DNA of 47,722 nucleotides from UBA2773 sp964458715 (GTDB taxonomy: Bacteria > Patescibacteriota > Minisyncoccia > Moranbacterales > DUUL01): contig CAYWJP010000002.1 in assembly GCA_964458715.1 (NCBI GenBank), positions 1 to 47,722 on the forward strand, given 5' to 3'. Positions 1-8,417 of this stretch are shown here, one piece after another; the stretch's first letter is position 1, and the number at the start of each line of letters is the position of its first letter. The notes under the pieces were generated by a model. It ran no database searches. It saw only the letters and a list, made by a program, of their open reading frames with translations, and was not told the DNA's origin. The position numbers and the translations under genes are program-made.

Positions 1-796
1 AATTATTTTCCATAAAACCTAGAAACTCGGTAGCTCTTCCGATAAAACCTGTTAGCGCTAGGATAATCAAAGATATTAAAGGCAATAATAATAACCAAAA
101 ATATTTATTTAGGGCTTGTCTATCTTTTTTCCATTCGTAGATAGTAAAAACTAAAAGATAAATAACTATTACTGGAAAAATATTGATAGTTAAAAAATGA
201 GTAGCAAAAGATAAAACTAAAAAAATAAAAGCGGGAATAAAATAATTCCAATTAAGTTTAGTTCTGGCAGAAAGTTTGTTGATAAAGTTTTCGGCTTTTC
301 CTGGAACAGATTCCAAAAATTGATAGGCTAGAGTAGCTAGAATTAAATAAACGGGAGCAAACATGGCATACATTCTAAAATGTCTATCAAAGGTGATGGC
401 GGAAATACTAACTGCCCATAAAAATGCGCTCAAAAGAGCAATCACAAAATTTTTGGAATAAAAATAGCCCAAAAAGAACATTGAGATTATTCCAATCATT
501 CCCCATATAACGCTGATCAAACGAAGATTGAATTCAGCAGGAGATACAAAATTTAAAAGTTGACTAACTTGAAAGTAATAAACTTGGCCTCGAGTATAAA
601 CTTTGTCGGTCAGCTCTTGCTTATTCCAATCCCAAAATTTCCACTCTCCAGTTTGATTGTAACCTTGAACAATGTTAGCCCCAAGATATTCGTCGGCTTT
701 AAGCGACATGTTATCTAGTTTATAAAGTCGTAAAAAACCGCCCAACATTAAAATTCCTACTAAAATAATTAAAGATTTTTTCCAAGTAAACCACAT
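1..796 (-). CDS. Membrane glycosyltransferase, GT39/ArnT-PMT-like (3' end beyond window)
   Basis: An open frame runs from an ATG at 794-796 on the minus strand to the left edge without a stop, giving 265 codons; the C-terminus lies outside the window. The N-terminus has a hydrophobic helix followed by LRLYKLDNMSLKADEYLG, the 'hydrophobic-R-x-x-x-L-D-x-x-S-L-x-x-DE' arrangement seen in dolichyl-phosphate-mannose:protein mannosyltransferase and ArnT-like enzymes, where the acidic pair lies in the first extracytoplasmic loop and is needed for catalysis. Several further membrane helices follow. Such enzymes move a sugar from a polyprenyl-phosphate carrier to lipid, glycan or protein outside the membrane. 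Acceptor and sugar cannot be told from sequence. The family call is fairly firm, the substrate unknown. Confidence 0.7.
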   Translation of the reverse strand, partial: MWFTWKKSLIILVGILMLGGFLRLYKLDNMSLKADEYLGANIVQGYNQTGEWKFWDWNKQELTDKVYTRGQVYYFQVSQLLNFVSPAEFNLRLISVIWGMIGIISMFFLGYFYSKNFVIALLSAFLWAVSISAITFDRHFRMYAMFAPVYLILATLAYQFLESVPGKAENFINKLSARTKLNWNYFIPAFIFLVLSFATHFLTINIFPVIVIYLLVFTIYEWKKDRQALNKYFWLLLLPLISLIILALTGFIGRATEFLGFMENN

Positions 797-915
797 ATAT
801 TTTTATTTATATTTAAGACATATATATGATTTAATTCTACCTCTAACCAATTCAATTGACAACATATAAAGCGAAAATCAATTTACAATTTACAATTTTT
901 AATCTACAATTTATC

Positions 916-967
916 CTGTTAAATAGACTTTGTTTAATTTTAAATAGTATTTAAAATTATTTAACAG
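916..967. repeat. Palindromic intergenic element, copy A
   Basis: The outer arms CTGTTAAATA (916-925) and TATTTAACAG (958-967) are perfect inverted repeats. Inside them 936-958 is itself a perfect palindrome, AATTTTAAATA-G-TATTTAAAATT. The left arm CCTGTTAAATAGACTTTG is almost the same as 6714-6731, so this is one member of a dispersed element. The flanks (about 880-1050) are built of short AT-rich motifs such as CAATTTACAATT. No gene is visible between 797 and 1061. Confidence 0.75.
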
Positions 968-1061
968 AATCAATTTACAATTCTAAAATTTTCAAGAATT
1001 TGAAATTTAAAAATTAAGACATTAGAAATTAAAAATTAAAAATTGTGAAATTTCATTTCAC

Positions 1062-1132
1062 CGGGATGTAGTATAATGGTAGTACGTATGGCTGGGGGTC
1101 ATGCAACCCGGGTTCAATTCCCGGCATCCCGA
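1062..1132 (+). tRNA. tRNA-Pro (GGG anticodon)
   Basis: The cloverleaf folds by eye. Acceptor CGGGATG pairs with CATCCCG; the D arm GTA...TAC has a TAATGGTAG loop; the anticodon stem TATGG/TCATG has two G-U pairs and the loop CTGGGGG, giving anticodon GGG (codon CCC); the T arm is CCGGG-TTCAATT-CCCGG. The discriminator is A1132 and CCA is not encoded, so it must be added by a nucleotidyltransferase. A terminator-like hairpin follows 10 bases later. Confidence 0.95.
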
Positions 1133-1142
1133 CAAAAATAAA

Positions 1143-1175
1143 AAAAGCCCTGGCGGTGTTGCCGATAGGGCTTTT
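1143..1175. terminator. Bidirectional rho-independent terminator
   Basis: AAAAGCCCT (1143-1151) pairs with AGGGCTTTT (1167-1175) and the interior also has a GGC/GCC pairing. The A-run on the left gives a six-T tail on the minus strand. It sits between the plus-strand tRNA and the minus-strand VanW gene, so it can serve both. Confidence 0.85.
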
Positions 1176-1261
1176 CAAGGGTTCTTGGGAATAAGCTCTT
1201 TTGAAAATATTGTTTCGTTGGAATAGCCTTTGCTAAAACTATTATTTCTTAAAATTACTAA

Positions 1262-2623
1262 TCACAAATTACCTTTCTTAATTTCCTCAATTGCCGCTCC
1301 GAACTTCTCATAATATTCATCCCATTGTCTCCCTGACCAATCCTTAGGCTTTTCTAGAACAATTTGACTAGGGCTAGGGTAGTTGGCTGGATTGTCATAA
1401 AAACTGTTAAAGATATCCTGAAAAACTTCCTGTCCGGCTTGATTTTTAACAATTTGTTTCAACGTAGTCCTTAAATTTCCATCAGAGGTTTTTTCAACAA
1501 TTTCCGGACCAATTAATTCAACATCAAAAAGATCTTCTTTGGAATAAAAATCAATATAGAATTTTTTAGTTAATTCATCTATTCGAGTTTGAATTAACAA
1601 ATAATCATCGGTAATATTTTTTATTTTCAAGTCAGGTTGAGGAATATAAACAGTGGCATCAGTTCCGGGAGGGTCATAATAATGAACCGGATAGGAATGA
1701 TTGTGACGTTCGGTGATTTTTAATCCAGTATTTAAAGCGGCTCTAAACATAGTAGTGGAGAGTTGACAAATTCCTCCACCAAATTCTGGAACAGTTTGAT
1801 TTTTTTTAATAACTAATTCTTCTTTGTAGCCAGTGGATTCATCCACTTCCTCTAAAATTGTAGTAAAAGAAAATTCTTCACCAGGTTTAATTATTAGACC
1901 ATTGAATTGTTTAGCGGCGGTTTTAATATTGTGAATACGGGTTTGAGAGGATCCTGTAAAATCAGATTTTCCAACTCCTATTAATTTTTTTATTTGATAT
2001 TTATCGGGATTATCGGTTGATATATCGGGAAGACTTTCAATAACAACTAAGGGAATATATGAAGATTGAGGATTTTCAATAATACTATTTTTGATTTTTT
2101 CATAACTTTCATCGACTTTTAGCCGAATTCCTTTTTGACTTTTTTCTAAAACTGAAAGTTTGCTGGTTTCGTTTATTTTGAATTTTCCATCAATTGGATC
2201 CTGGTTTATTTTTTTGGAAATTGAATCTAAAAATAGTTTAGTTTCTGCCTTTTTAATAAAAATAGTGGAATTTTTTTTGTAATGAAGCTTATCTTGATAG
2301 GTTTGGCTTAATTCTAGATATGTTTTTTTAAAAATATTTTCTGAATATTCTAAAAAAGGATTCTCGATTTGTGAAATATAAGAAATATCATAAATCATTT
2401 GATGATCCCAATCAATAAAATCCTTTAAAAAAAAAGGAATAGCGCTCTCCTTATCATTTCCGAATAAATAAAAAGGTTTTTCTAGAAGTTCTTGAAGAGG
2501 TTGGGTATTGAAAGCGCCCAATTTATTATTTTCTTCAAAAGCCTGCGTAATTCTAAAATTAGTCAATAAAGTTATTGAGCAAAACAATAATAATATTTTT
2601 TGATAATTTTTAATTTTTACCAT
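1262..2623 (-). CDS. VanW family exported protein
   Basis: The 453-residue product starts with an uncleaved or cleaved signal-like segment (KILLLFCSITLLTNF, residues 9-23). The C-terminal half carries the VanW domain (about residues 225-350), with the typical run FNGLIIKPGEEFSF, then GYKEELVIK, EFGGGICQLSTTMFRAAL and the RHNHSYPV-YYDPPGTDATV segment. The N-terminal part (about 40-220) looks like the peptidoglycan-binding-like region that often precedes VanW, but I cannot show that. VanW was first named in a vancomycin-resistance cluster; its biochemical role is unsettled, and here nothing suggests resistance. It probably acts in the envelope. The stop is UGA, which shows that UGA is a stop codon here. 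Single gene, facing the tRNA terminator. Confidence 0.88.
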   Translation of the reverse strand: MVKIKNYQKILLLFCSITLLTNFRITQAFEENNKLGAFNTQPLQELLEKPFYLFGNDKESAIPFFLKDFIDWDHQMIYDISYISQIENPFLEYSENIFKKTYLELSQTYQDKLHYKKNSTIFIKKAETKLFLDSISKKINQDPIDGKFKINETSKLSVLEKSQKGIRLKVDESYEKIKNSIIENPQSSYIPLVVIESLPDISTDNPDKYQIKKLIGVGKSDFTGSSQTRIHNIKTAAKQFNGLIIKPGEEFSFTTILEEVDESTGYKEELVIKKNQTVPEFGGGICQLSTTMFRAALNTGLKITERHNHSYPVHYYDPPGTDATVYIPQPDLKIKNITDDYLLIQTRIDELTKKFYIDFYSKEDLFDVELIGPEIVEKTSDGNLRTTLKQIVKNQAGQEVFQDIFNSFYDNPANYPSPSQIVLEKPKDWSGRQWDEYYEKFGAAIEEIKKGNL

Positions 2624-2649
2624 AAGCTTTATGAGGCAAATTTATTAAA

Positions 2650-2679
2650 AATTAAAACCAGCGTTGACTGGTTTTAATT
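2650..2679 (-). terminator. Rho-independent terminator after hsp20
   Basis: A perfect 12-bp inverted repeat AATTAAAACCAG/CTGGTTTTAATT with a six-base loop lies 27 bp past the small heat-shock gene. On the minus strand it is followed by TTTAATAAA. It separates hsp20 from the VanW gene. Confidence 0.75.
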
Positions 2680-2706
2680 ATTATATGCAAAAGTAGGTAA
2701 ATCAAA

Positions 2707-3363
2707 CTAGAATCCTCTGACTTGAAGTTTTCTAGTTTTAGCCACTTCCATTTTGGGTAATCTAATAGTTAAAATACCATTTTTCATAGTAGCTTCAGCT
2801 TTTTCAGTAACAATCTCAACCGGTAAAATTATAGATCGAGAAAAAGGACCCCAGTAACACTCTTGATAATAATAATTTTCTGAATCAACCTCGTCATCTT
2901 GAGTTCTTTTTCCTTTGATCGTGACCATTTCACTGTTGATATCAACATCTAGATTTTCTGGTTTAACTCCAGCAATTGTTGATTTGATTACAATATCTTT
3001 GTCGGTTTGATAAACGTCAATAGTTAGCTGTCCCTCAGCGTCCATTTCTATTTCATCCTCCTCCTCTTTTTTAAGTATAGGTTTTTTCGCCATATTTTCA
3101 GAGTCCATGGGAGCAATCATTTCAAATTTTTCTTCAATTTCATTATCTGCTTCCTCTGTCTCGTCGATTGATTTTTTGAAAAAATCTTCTTTAATTTCAT
3201 CTTCATCTTCGTCCTCTTTAATTTTAGAAGGGAACTTATAGGGATTATCTTCTACTATTTCTTTTTTAGGAAGAGAGGTATCATTTATTTCGACTTCACT
3301 TTCATCGTTGATTTTTTGGATTCCGGTAAGTTTTTCAAAAAAAGATTTTTTTTCTTTTGTCAT
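2707..3363 (-). CDS. Small heat-shock protein (Hsp20/alpha-crystallin) with long acidic N-terminal arm
   Basis: The C-terminal ~105 residues form an alpha-crystallin domain: GQLTIDVYQTDKDIVIKSTI, the AGVKPENLDVDI strand pair, TIKGKR, YYQECYWGPFSRSIILP and the diagnostic A-x-x-x-N-G-I-L-T-I-R-L-P motif (MKNGILTIRLPK, near residues 193-204). Such proteins bind unfolding proteins as ATP-independent holdases in the cytoplasm. The first ~105 residues are unusual: highly charged, rich in E, D and K, and predicted disordered. This is longer than the N-terminal arm of a typical 140-150-residue Hsp20. No C-terminal I-x-I/V motif is visible. Single-gene unit with its own terminator; I found no CIRCE operator upstream. 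Confidence 0.9.
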   Translation of the reverse strand: MTKEKKSFFEKLTGIQKINDESEVEINDTSLPKKEIVEDNPYKFPSKIKEDEDEDEIKEDFFKKSIDETEEADNEIEEKFEMIAPMDSENMAKKPILKKEEEDEIEMDAEGQLTIDVYQTDKDIVIKSTIAGVKPENLDVDINSEMVTIKGKRTQDDEVDSENYYYQECYWGPFSRSIILPVEIVTEKAEATMKNGILTIRLPKMEVAKTRKLQVRGF

Positions 3364-3586
3364 GTTTTTTGTTACTTATATTTTTTAACTTGGGAAACGA
3401 TCCCATAATTTATAATAATTTTAGCAACTATTTTAAAAAATGTAAATCCCAGAAATTGTTTAAGGTTTCGCATTCGGTTAAAACACTGAAATTATCAGTC
3501 TCTCTATCACTACAACCCTAGTGCTTTTAGTGAATGAGTATGTACAAGTTGCTTTGTTATTTTACATCAAAATGTTAAATAGTTTC

Positions 3587-4078
3587 TTAATAGATTATAA
3601 ATAAATTATAAATTAAATGCAAGAAGAACGCTAATAAAAAGTAAAAAATAAAAATATTTTTTTTGTTTTTAAGGCCAATAACAGCAGTAATGATTAAAAT
3701 GGAAGTGAGAGAATGAACTATAAATAGTAAAAAAATTGATGTTAACGTTGGTGATTTTTGACTAATTAAAATAAATTCAAATAATCCAAAACCGAAACCG
3801 AAAAACAAGCCATTTAAAATAACTTGAAAATTTACTCTGGTCCTCCTAGCGAATAAAAAATTTATTAAACCAAGTTTTACTAATTCTTCTATCGCAACTA
3901 AAAAAATAACAAATAAGATTCCTGTTTTTGACCAAAAATAAAATCCTTCTAAAATTAAATCAGAAAATACCGACAAAATTAAAGATAAAAGTCCAGCTAA
4001 AAAACCACCAATTAAGAAAATTAACCAACTAGGAAATCGGGATTTTTTTTTATTTAATTGTTTGGAGTTGTTCTTCAA
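3587..4078 (-). CDS. PrsW-like intramembrane protease (Abi/CAAX-type family)
   Basis: This 163-residue protein is almost entirely membrane helices. It shows four motifs in the order known for PrsW-type glutamic membrane proteases: AIEELVKL (E-E-x-x-K), FGFGLFEF (F-x-x-x-E), VHSLTS (conserved His) and FLHLIYNLF (His-x-x-x-Asn). PrsW cleaves the anti-sigma factor RsiW in Bacillus; the substrate here is unknown. The reading frame begins at TTG 4076-4078, inside the last codons of valS, and overlaps it by 29 bp, so it is probably translated by coupling. There is no ATG before the first helix, which supports the TTG start. The family is likely, catalytic activity inferred. Confidence 0.7.
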   Translation of the reverse strand: MKNNSKQLNKKKSRFPSWLIFLIGGFLAGLLSLILSVFSDLILEGFYFWSKTGILFVIFLVAIEELVKLGLINFLFARRTRVNFQVILNGLFFGFGFGLFEFILISQKSPTLTSIFLLFIVHSLTSILIITAVIGLKNKKNIFIFYFLLAFFLHLIYNLFIIY

Positions 4079-6695
4079 GATTTTGAATTTTTATTTTTAT
4101 TTGTTCTTTTTTAAATTTTTCTTTTTCAATAATTTCCTTAGGAGCATTGAACACAAATTTTTTATTACCTAATTTTTTATCTAAAGAATTTAAGATATTC
4201 TTTAATCTTTTAATTTCTTTGTTTAGTCGTTCGCCTTCTTTTTCTAAGTCGACAATTCCTTCCAAGGGAATATAAATTTTAATATCGGCGATTTGTCCAA
4301 AAAAAGCATTGGGAATTTTGTTTCCATCTTCAATAAGTTCAATTTTTTTAATAGAAGTTCCTAGTTTTTCTAAAAGATTTTTCTCTTTTTCTAGTTCAGT
4401 CAATTTTTCTCCGGCTTGAATAACGACTTCTATTTTATCTTGAGGATTTAGTTGATATTGAGCTCTAGCATTTCGAATAATTGTTATGATTTGTTTAATT
4501 AAATCGAAACTAGTTGTTTCCTGGGCATATTTTTCATATTTATTTTCTGCCGGTAAAGATTCAGTCATCAACATGGTGTCGGTAATTCTTTGCCAAATAG
4601 TTTCAGTAATAAAAGGAATAAAGGGATGCCAAATTCGCAAAAGGTCTTTTAAAATTTCAGTTAAAATAATTTCCTTGGAAGAATTGTTTTCAATTTTGCT
4701 AATTTCTAAATACCAATCAGCGAAATCGTCTCGAGTGAATTTTTTTAAGGTCTCACCAGCCGCAGATAAATTATGATTCCCAATATCTTTCCTGATTGTA
4801 GTATTAACTTGATTCATTTGAGCTAAAATCCATTTATCGGCTAAACTTAAATTAACTAAATTCAAATCTGCTATTTTTTTATTGAAATCAAGTTTCTCGG
4901 TCTCTAATTGATTTAAAATGAAGCGAGCAATATTCCAAATTTTATTAATAAAATTTCGGTAACCTTCTATTTTTCTTTCGGATATTTTCATATCATTGCC
5001 AGCAGTGCTTCCAATTAACAAAGAAAGTCGAACGGCATCAGTTCCGTATTTTTCAATCATATCAATTGGATTAATCCCATTGCCTTTGGATTTACTCATT
5101 TTTTTGCCGTGTTGGTCTAAGATCATTCCATGTAAGTGAACTTTTTCAAACGGAATTTCTTGGATAGCAAAAAGTGACATCATAATCATTCTTGATACCC
5201 AGAGAGTTAAAATTTCATAACCAGTATTTAAAATTTGAGTAGGATGAAACTCGGCCAAGTCTCCAGATTTTTGATCATTTTTGAAATTATTAGGCCAACC
5301 TAAAGTAGAGAAGGTCCACATTCCCGAAGAAAACCAAGTGTCTAAAGTGTCAGGGTCTTGAAGCCAACCGTCCCCAGGAGTTTCTACCTGAACTTTTATT
5401 TCGTCATCTTTATGCCAAGCAGGAATTCGATGTCCTAGCCAAATTTGTCTTGAGATACACCAATCGTGAAGATTCTCCATCCAATATTCATAACGTTTAG
5501 CGAATCTTTCCGGAATAAATTCAATTTGTTTTTCTTTTGAAACTTCCAACGCTTTCTCTTTAAGAGATTTTCCGTTTAATCGATCTAGTTTTTTATTAAC
5601 TGCAATAAACCATTGTTTCGATGGTAAAGGTTCAATTACTGTATTACAACGATAACAAACAGCAGCACTGTGTTGATAGTTCTCGTCAATGTGATCAATC
5701 AATCCTAACTCTTCCATGTCGGTTACAATTGCCTCTCTGGCATCTAAAACGGTCATTCCAGCGTATTTTCCACAGTTGTCCATCATTTTACCATCTTCGT
5801 TAATAATCTGCTTAGAGGGAAGGTTGTGACGAGCCGCAATTTCACTATCAATAAAACTGTGAGCGGGAGTAACTTTGATGGCACCAGAACCAAATTTAGG
5901 ATCAACTTCTTTATCAGCCACAACTTTAACCATGAATTTTCCCAAGACACCTTCAATTTCATAGTCCTTGCCAATCATCTCCTGGTATCTTTTGTCGTCA
6001 GGATGAACGGCGACAGCTGTATCTCCTAATTTAGTTTCAGGTCTGGAAGTGGCCAAAATAAATGGTCCGTATTTGATCCAGTAAAGCTTGGATTTTTCTT
6101 CTTTATGCTCGACTTCATCATCAGCGAGAGTTGAGTGACATCGAGGACACCAATTAACCATTCGCTCTCCTCTATAAATCGCACCAGCTTTATACATATC
6201 AATAAACATTTTTTCCACTGCTTTTTTTCGAGGTTCATCAAAAGTGAAAGCCAAACGTGACCAATCTAGGCTAGCTCCCATTCGACGAATTTGATTTAAA
6301 ATTGTCGCTTGAGTAATTTTCATAAATTCTCCAGCTTCTTCCATGAATTTTTCTCGACCTAAATCGTGTCGAGATAGTCCCTTCTCTTTAAGTAATTTTT
6401 TTTCAACTACATTTTGAGTAGCAATAGCGGCGTGATCAGTCCCAGGAAGCCAAAGGGTCCGAAGACCTTTCATTCGATGATAACGAATTAGAAGGTCTTC
6501 AATAGCCAACATCGAGGAATGACCCAGATGAAGTTTATCGGTAATATTCGGTGGAGGAAGAATAATGGTATAGAGTTTGGCATTTTTGGGTATTTCTAGA
6601 TTATCTGGATTAAATTTTCCAGACTCTTCCCATAATTTATAGATTTTTTCTTCGTTTTCCTTAGGGCTGTAAGCCTTGTCTAAGTTTGAATTCAT
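4050..6695 (-). CDS. valS: Valine--tRNA ligase
   Basis: Class I aminoacyl-tRNA synthetase that charges tRNA-Val. From the ATG at 6693-6695 (881 residues) it shows PPPNITDKLHLGHS (HIGH motif HLGH, residues 56-59), the CP1 editing domain with TSRPETKLGDTAVAVHP, zinc-ribbon-like CPRC and CYRC pairs, the WFSSGMW segment, KMSKS (residues 532-536), an anticodon-binding helical domain and a C-terminal coiled coil (LEKEGERLNKEIKRL), a typical ValRS tail. The frame stays open to a TTG at 6758, but those extra 21 codons are read through the arms of the palindromic element at 6712-6774 and have no family counterpart, so the ATG is preferred. Downstream it overlaps the PrsW-like gene. Confidence 0.96.
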   Translation of the reverse strand: MNSNLDKAYSPKENEEKIYKLWEESGKFNPDNLEIPKNAKLYTIILPPPNITDKLHLGHSSMLAIEDLLIRYHRMKGLRTLWLPGTDHAAIATQNVVEKKLLKEKGLSRHDLGREKFMEEAGEFMKITQATILNQIRRMGASLDWSRLAFTFDEPRKKAVEKMFIDMYKAGAIYRGERMVNWCPRCHSTLADDEVEHKEEKSKLYWIKYGPFILATSRPETKLGDTAVAVHPDDKRYQEMIGKDYEIEGVLGKFMVKVVADKEVDPKFGSGAIKVTPAHSFIDSEIAARHNLPSKQIINEDGKMMDNCGKYAGMTVLDAREAIVTDMEELGLIDHIDENYQHSAAVCYRCNTVIEPLPSKQWFIAVNKKLDRLNGKSLKEKALEVSKEKQIEFIPERFAKRYEYWMENLHDWCISRQIWLGHRIPAWHKDDEIKVQVETPGDGWLQDPDTLDTWFSSGMWTFSTLGWPNNFKNDQKSGDLAEFHPTQILNTGYEILTLWVSRMIMMSLFAIQEIPFEKVHLHGMILDQHGKKMSKSKGNGINPIDMIEKYGTDAVRLSLLIGSTAGNDMKISERKIEGYRNFINKIWNIARFILNQLETEKLDFNKKIADLNLVNLSLADKWILAQMNQVNTTIRKDIGNHNLSAAGETLKKFTRDDFADWYLEISKIENNSSKEIILTEILKDLLRIWHPFIPFITETIWQRITDTMLMTESLPAENKYEKYAQETTSFDLIKQIITIIRNARAQYQLNPQDKIEVVIQAGEKLTELEKEKNLLEKLGTSIKKIELIEDGNKIPNAFFGQIADIKIYIPLEGIVDLEKEGERLNKEIKRLKNILNSLDKKLGNKKFVFNAPKEIIEKEKFKKEQIKIKIQNLEEQLQTIK

Positions 6696-6711
6696 AAAGT
6701 TTTTAAAGTTC

Positions 6712-6774
6712 ACCCTGCTAAATAGATTTTGTTTAATCTTATTCGCCGCGGCGAACAAAATTATTTAATAGGGT
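6712..6774. repeat. Palindromic intergenic element, copy B
   Basis: Arms ACCCTGCTAAATAGATTTTG and CAAAATTATTTAATAGGGT are imperfect inverted repeats around a 14-bp perfect GC-rich palindrome, TTCGCCGCGGCGAA (6742-6755). Left and right arms closely match copy A at 916-967, but the core differs completely. It lies directly upstream of the valS ATG. Confidence 0.8.
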
Positions 6775-6821
6775 AAAAAATTTGTAAAGTTAAAGAAAAT
6801 AAGTTCGCCCTAGGCGATATA

Positions 6822-8234
6822 CTAAATACTATTATCAATTTTACTCGAAGTTGCCAATAAGGCAAGGGCAAGCCAGAAAATAAATTGACCCTGAGGGAGG
6901 CTCCAGAAATAATGATCAAAAAATCCTAGTAGCAAAAAACCACTAATTAACAAAATAAAAAGTTCTTGTTTTTGAAGGAAGGCAAAAGGTTTAAAGTTTT
7001 GTTTGATAAATAGAAACAAAAAAATTAATCCAATTAGACCGATTTCGCTCCAGACTAATAAATATAAATTGTGAACGGGTTGAATATTATAGCTCGGTAA
7101 TTTTTCAGGATTAAGGTCTTTGAATATTAAAGAAAATTGACCAAGGCCGATTCCAGTCCAACAATTATGATGGAGAATTTCCTTTCTGGAAAATTCAGCA
7201 TATTTACTCCTTAAGGTTAAAGATTGGTCTTGACAGTCGCCAGAACAAAAACGGGCCGGGATAAATTTATAAAAACTAACTAAAAGTGTAATTAAAATCA
7301 ATAAAATAATAAATATATATTTAAATCTTGATTTCAGTGGAAGTTTTTTAGTAAAAAGATATTTTCTCGTCTCGTCAAGGGCTCGCCGAGGCGGAAGATA
7401 TCTTATTATTAAATAAAGACTTACTAAAGCAGTTACTAGCCAAATACTTCGAGAAAAACTAACTAAGATTCCGATTAAAATTAGGATTAAACCTGACCAA
7501 AAATGAACTTTTCCTGATAAAATTTTTAATTTTAAGGTTAGATTTATTTTTTTAAAAAACGAAGGCACAGAGAAGGGGATTTTAGATTTTTTATTTAAGA
7601 TAAAATATAATCCAGCAATAAGAGACAAAAACAAAAAAACTCCTAAAACATTAGGATGAGGAAAAGTTCCATAGCTTCTAATAAATTTTTCACCGTGGAC
7701 TTCGAGTTTGGCTACTCCTAGAATATCAGGGCGTAAAATACTTTCTCCTAGATATTTTAATCCCAATGATTTTTGAAAAATAAATTGGAATAAAGCAATG
7801 ACAGTTTGAAGTACACCAGAGACGAAGATTAAATAAAGAATTTTATCGAAAAGTTTTTTAGACTTAACTGTTTCAATTAATATTAAGAAGAAAAATAAAA
7901 CCTCGAGTAGTCGTAGATAATTGTAAGAAGAACTAACTGAATTGGAGGAAATATAAAATGTGTTCCAACTTAAATAAATAATCAATAAGAAAATTGGCCG
8001 ATTAGATTTTAAAAATATCCGAGTCGTTTTATTTTTTATTTTTTGAAAAATCCAACCAGAAAAGATCGCTAAAAATAAAATATCAAAAAGATATAAGGAA
8101 TATTTCAAACTTTCAGAAAAAAAGCTTAGATTTTGGATGTCCGCAAAATTTAAGATATAGCGAAAATTGAATGGTAAAACAAAAACCAAGCTTAAAATTA
8201 GAATTTCTATTTTTTTATTAATATTTAGTTTCAT
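6822..8234 (-). CDS. O-antigen ligase/polymerase-like membrane protein
   Basis: 470 residues with about ten to twelve membrane helices and the Wzy_C/WaaL pattern. RSYGTFPHPNVLGVFL lies before the large loop, the core is GILVSFSRSIWLV, and CWTGIGLGQF plus PVHNLYLLVWSEIGLIGLIF follow near the end; the conserved His and Arg of this family lie in those loops. Members join or polymerise undecaprenyl-linked glycans on the outer face of the membrane; this one's substrate is not known. Residues near 278-292 (LPPRRALDETRK) are encoded by a GC-rich palindromic segment (7357-7403) unlike the rest of the gene, probably an in-frame insertion in a cytoplasmic loop. It stands alone, divergent from the Fe-S gene at 8418. 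Confidence 0.8.
   Translation of the reverse strand: MKLNINKKIEILILSLVFVLPFNFRYILNFADIQNLSFFSESLKYSLYLFDILFLAIFSGWIFQKIKNKTTRIFLKSNRPIFLLIIYLSWNTFYISSNSVSSSYNYLRLLEVLFFFLILIETVKSKKLFDKILYLIFVSGVLQTVIALFQFIFQKSLGLKYLGESILRPDILGVAKLEVHGEKFIRSYGTFPHPNVLGVFLFLSLIAGLYFILNKKSKIPFSVPSFFKKINLTLKLKILSGKVHFWSGLILILIGILVSFSRSIWLVTALVSLYLIIRYLPPRRALDETRKYLFTKKLPLKSRFKYIFIILLILITLLVSFYKFIPARFCSGDCQDQSLTLRSKYAEFSRKEILHHNCWTGIGLGQFSLIFKDLNPEKLPSYNIQPVHNLYLLVWSEIGLIGLIFLFLFIKQNFKPFAFLQKQELFILLISGFLLLGFFDHYFWSLPQGQFIFWLALALLATSSKIDNSI
7357..7403. repeat. GC-rich palindromic segment inside a coding region
   Basis: AGATATTTTC (7357-7366) and GAAGATATCT (7394-7403) form a 9/10 inverted repeat. Between them is a stretch with about 70% G+C (7364-7393) that contains a CGCC/GGCG pairing. 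The surrounding gene is about one third G+C. The frame is preserved, adding roughly 12-15 residues to the O-antigen ligase-like protein. Confidence 0.55.
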
Positions 8235-8363
8235 GAGTTAATTCTAGAAAAATTTGGAAAAGAAAGCAAGAAAAGTAGTTGGAAAGTTAAAAATTTCTGA
8301 ATTAGGATTGCTAGATTTTAGTATGAAAACTTTTTAACTTTACGAACTTTTGAACTAGCCCGT

Positions 8364-8392
8364 TTGATAAAGAAGCTGAGATGAGTTAGAAT
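8364..8392 (+). promoter_or_regulatory. Candidate sigma-70-type promoter for the CCG-domain gene
   Basis: TTGATA (8364-8369), a 17-bp spacer and TAGAAT (8387-8392), each one mismatch from consensus. The expected transcription start (about 8399) lies just past the first possible ATG (8397), which favours the second ATG at 8418 as the translation start. Confidence 0.5.
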
Positions 8393-8417
8393 TAAAATGC
8401 TTAAAATTTATAATCAA

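Noticed and set aside
1262..1264. UGA recoded to Gly/Trp as in some CPR lineages
   Set aside because: The VanW gene ends at UGA directly before an intergenic terminator, and long genes have no internal UGA.
1262..2623. Vancomycin resistance gene
   Set aside because: VanW alone is not a resistance determinant and no vanHAX-like genes are present.
3430..3580. CIRCE or other heat-shock operator upstream of hsp20
   Set aside because: A few CACT/AGTG pieces exist, but no TTAGCACTC-N9-GAGTGCTAA-type inverted repeat.
6696..6758. N-terminal extension of valS from a TTG start
   Set aside because: The extra 21 codons are read through the arms of a palindromic element and have no ValRS counterpart; ATG 6695 is the better start.
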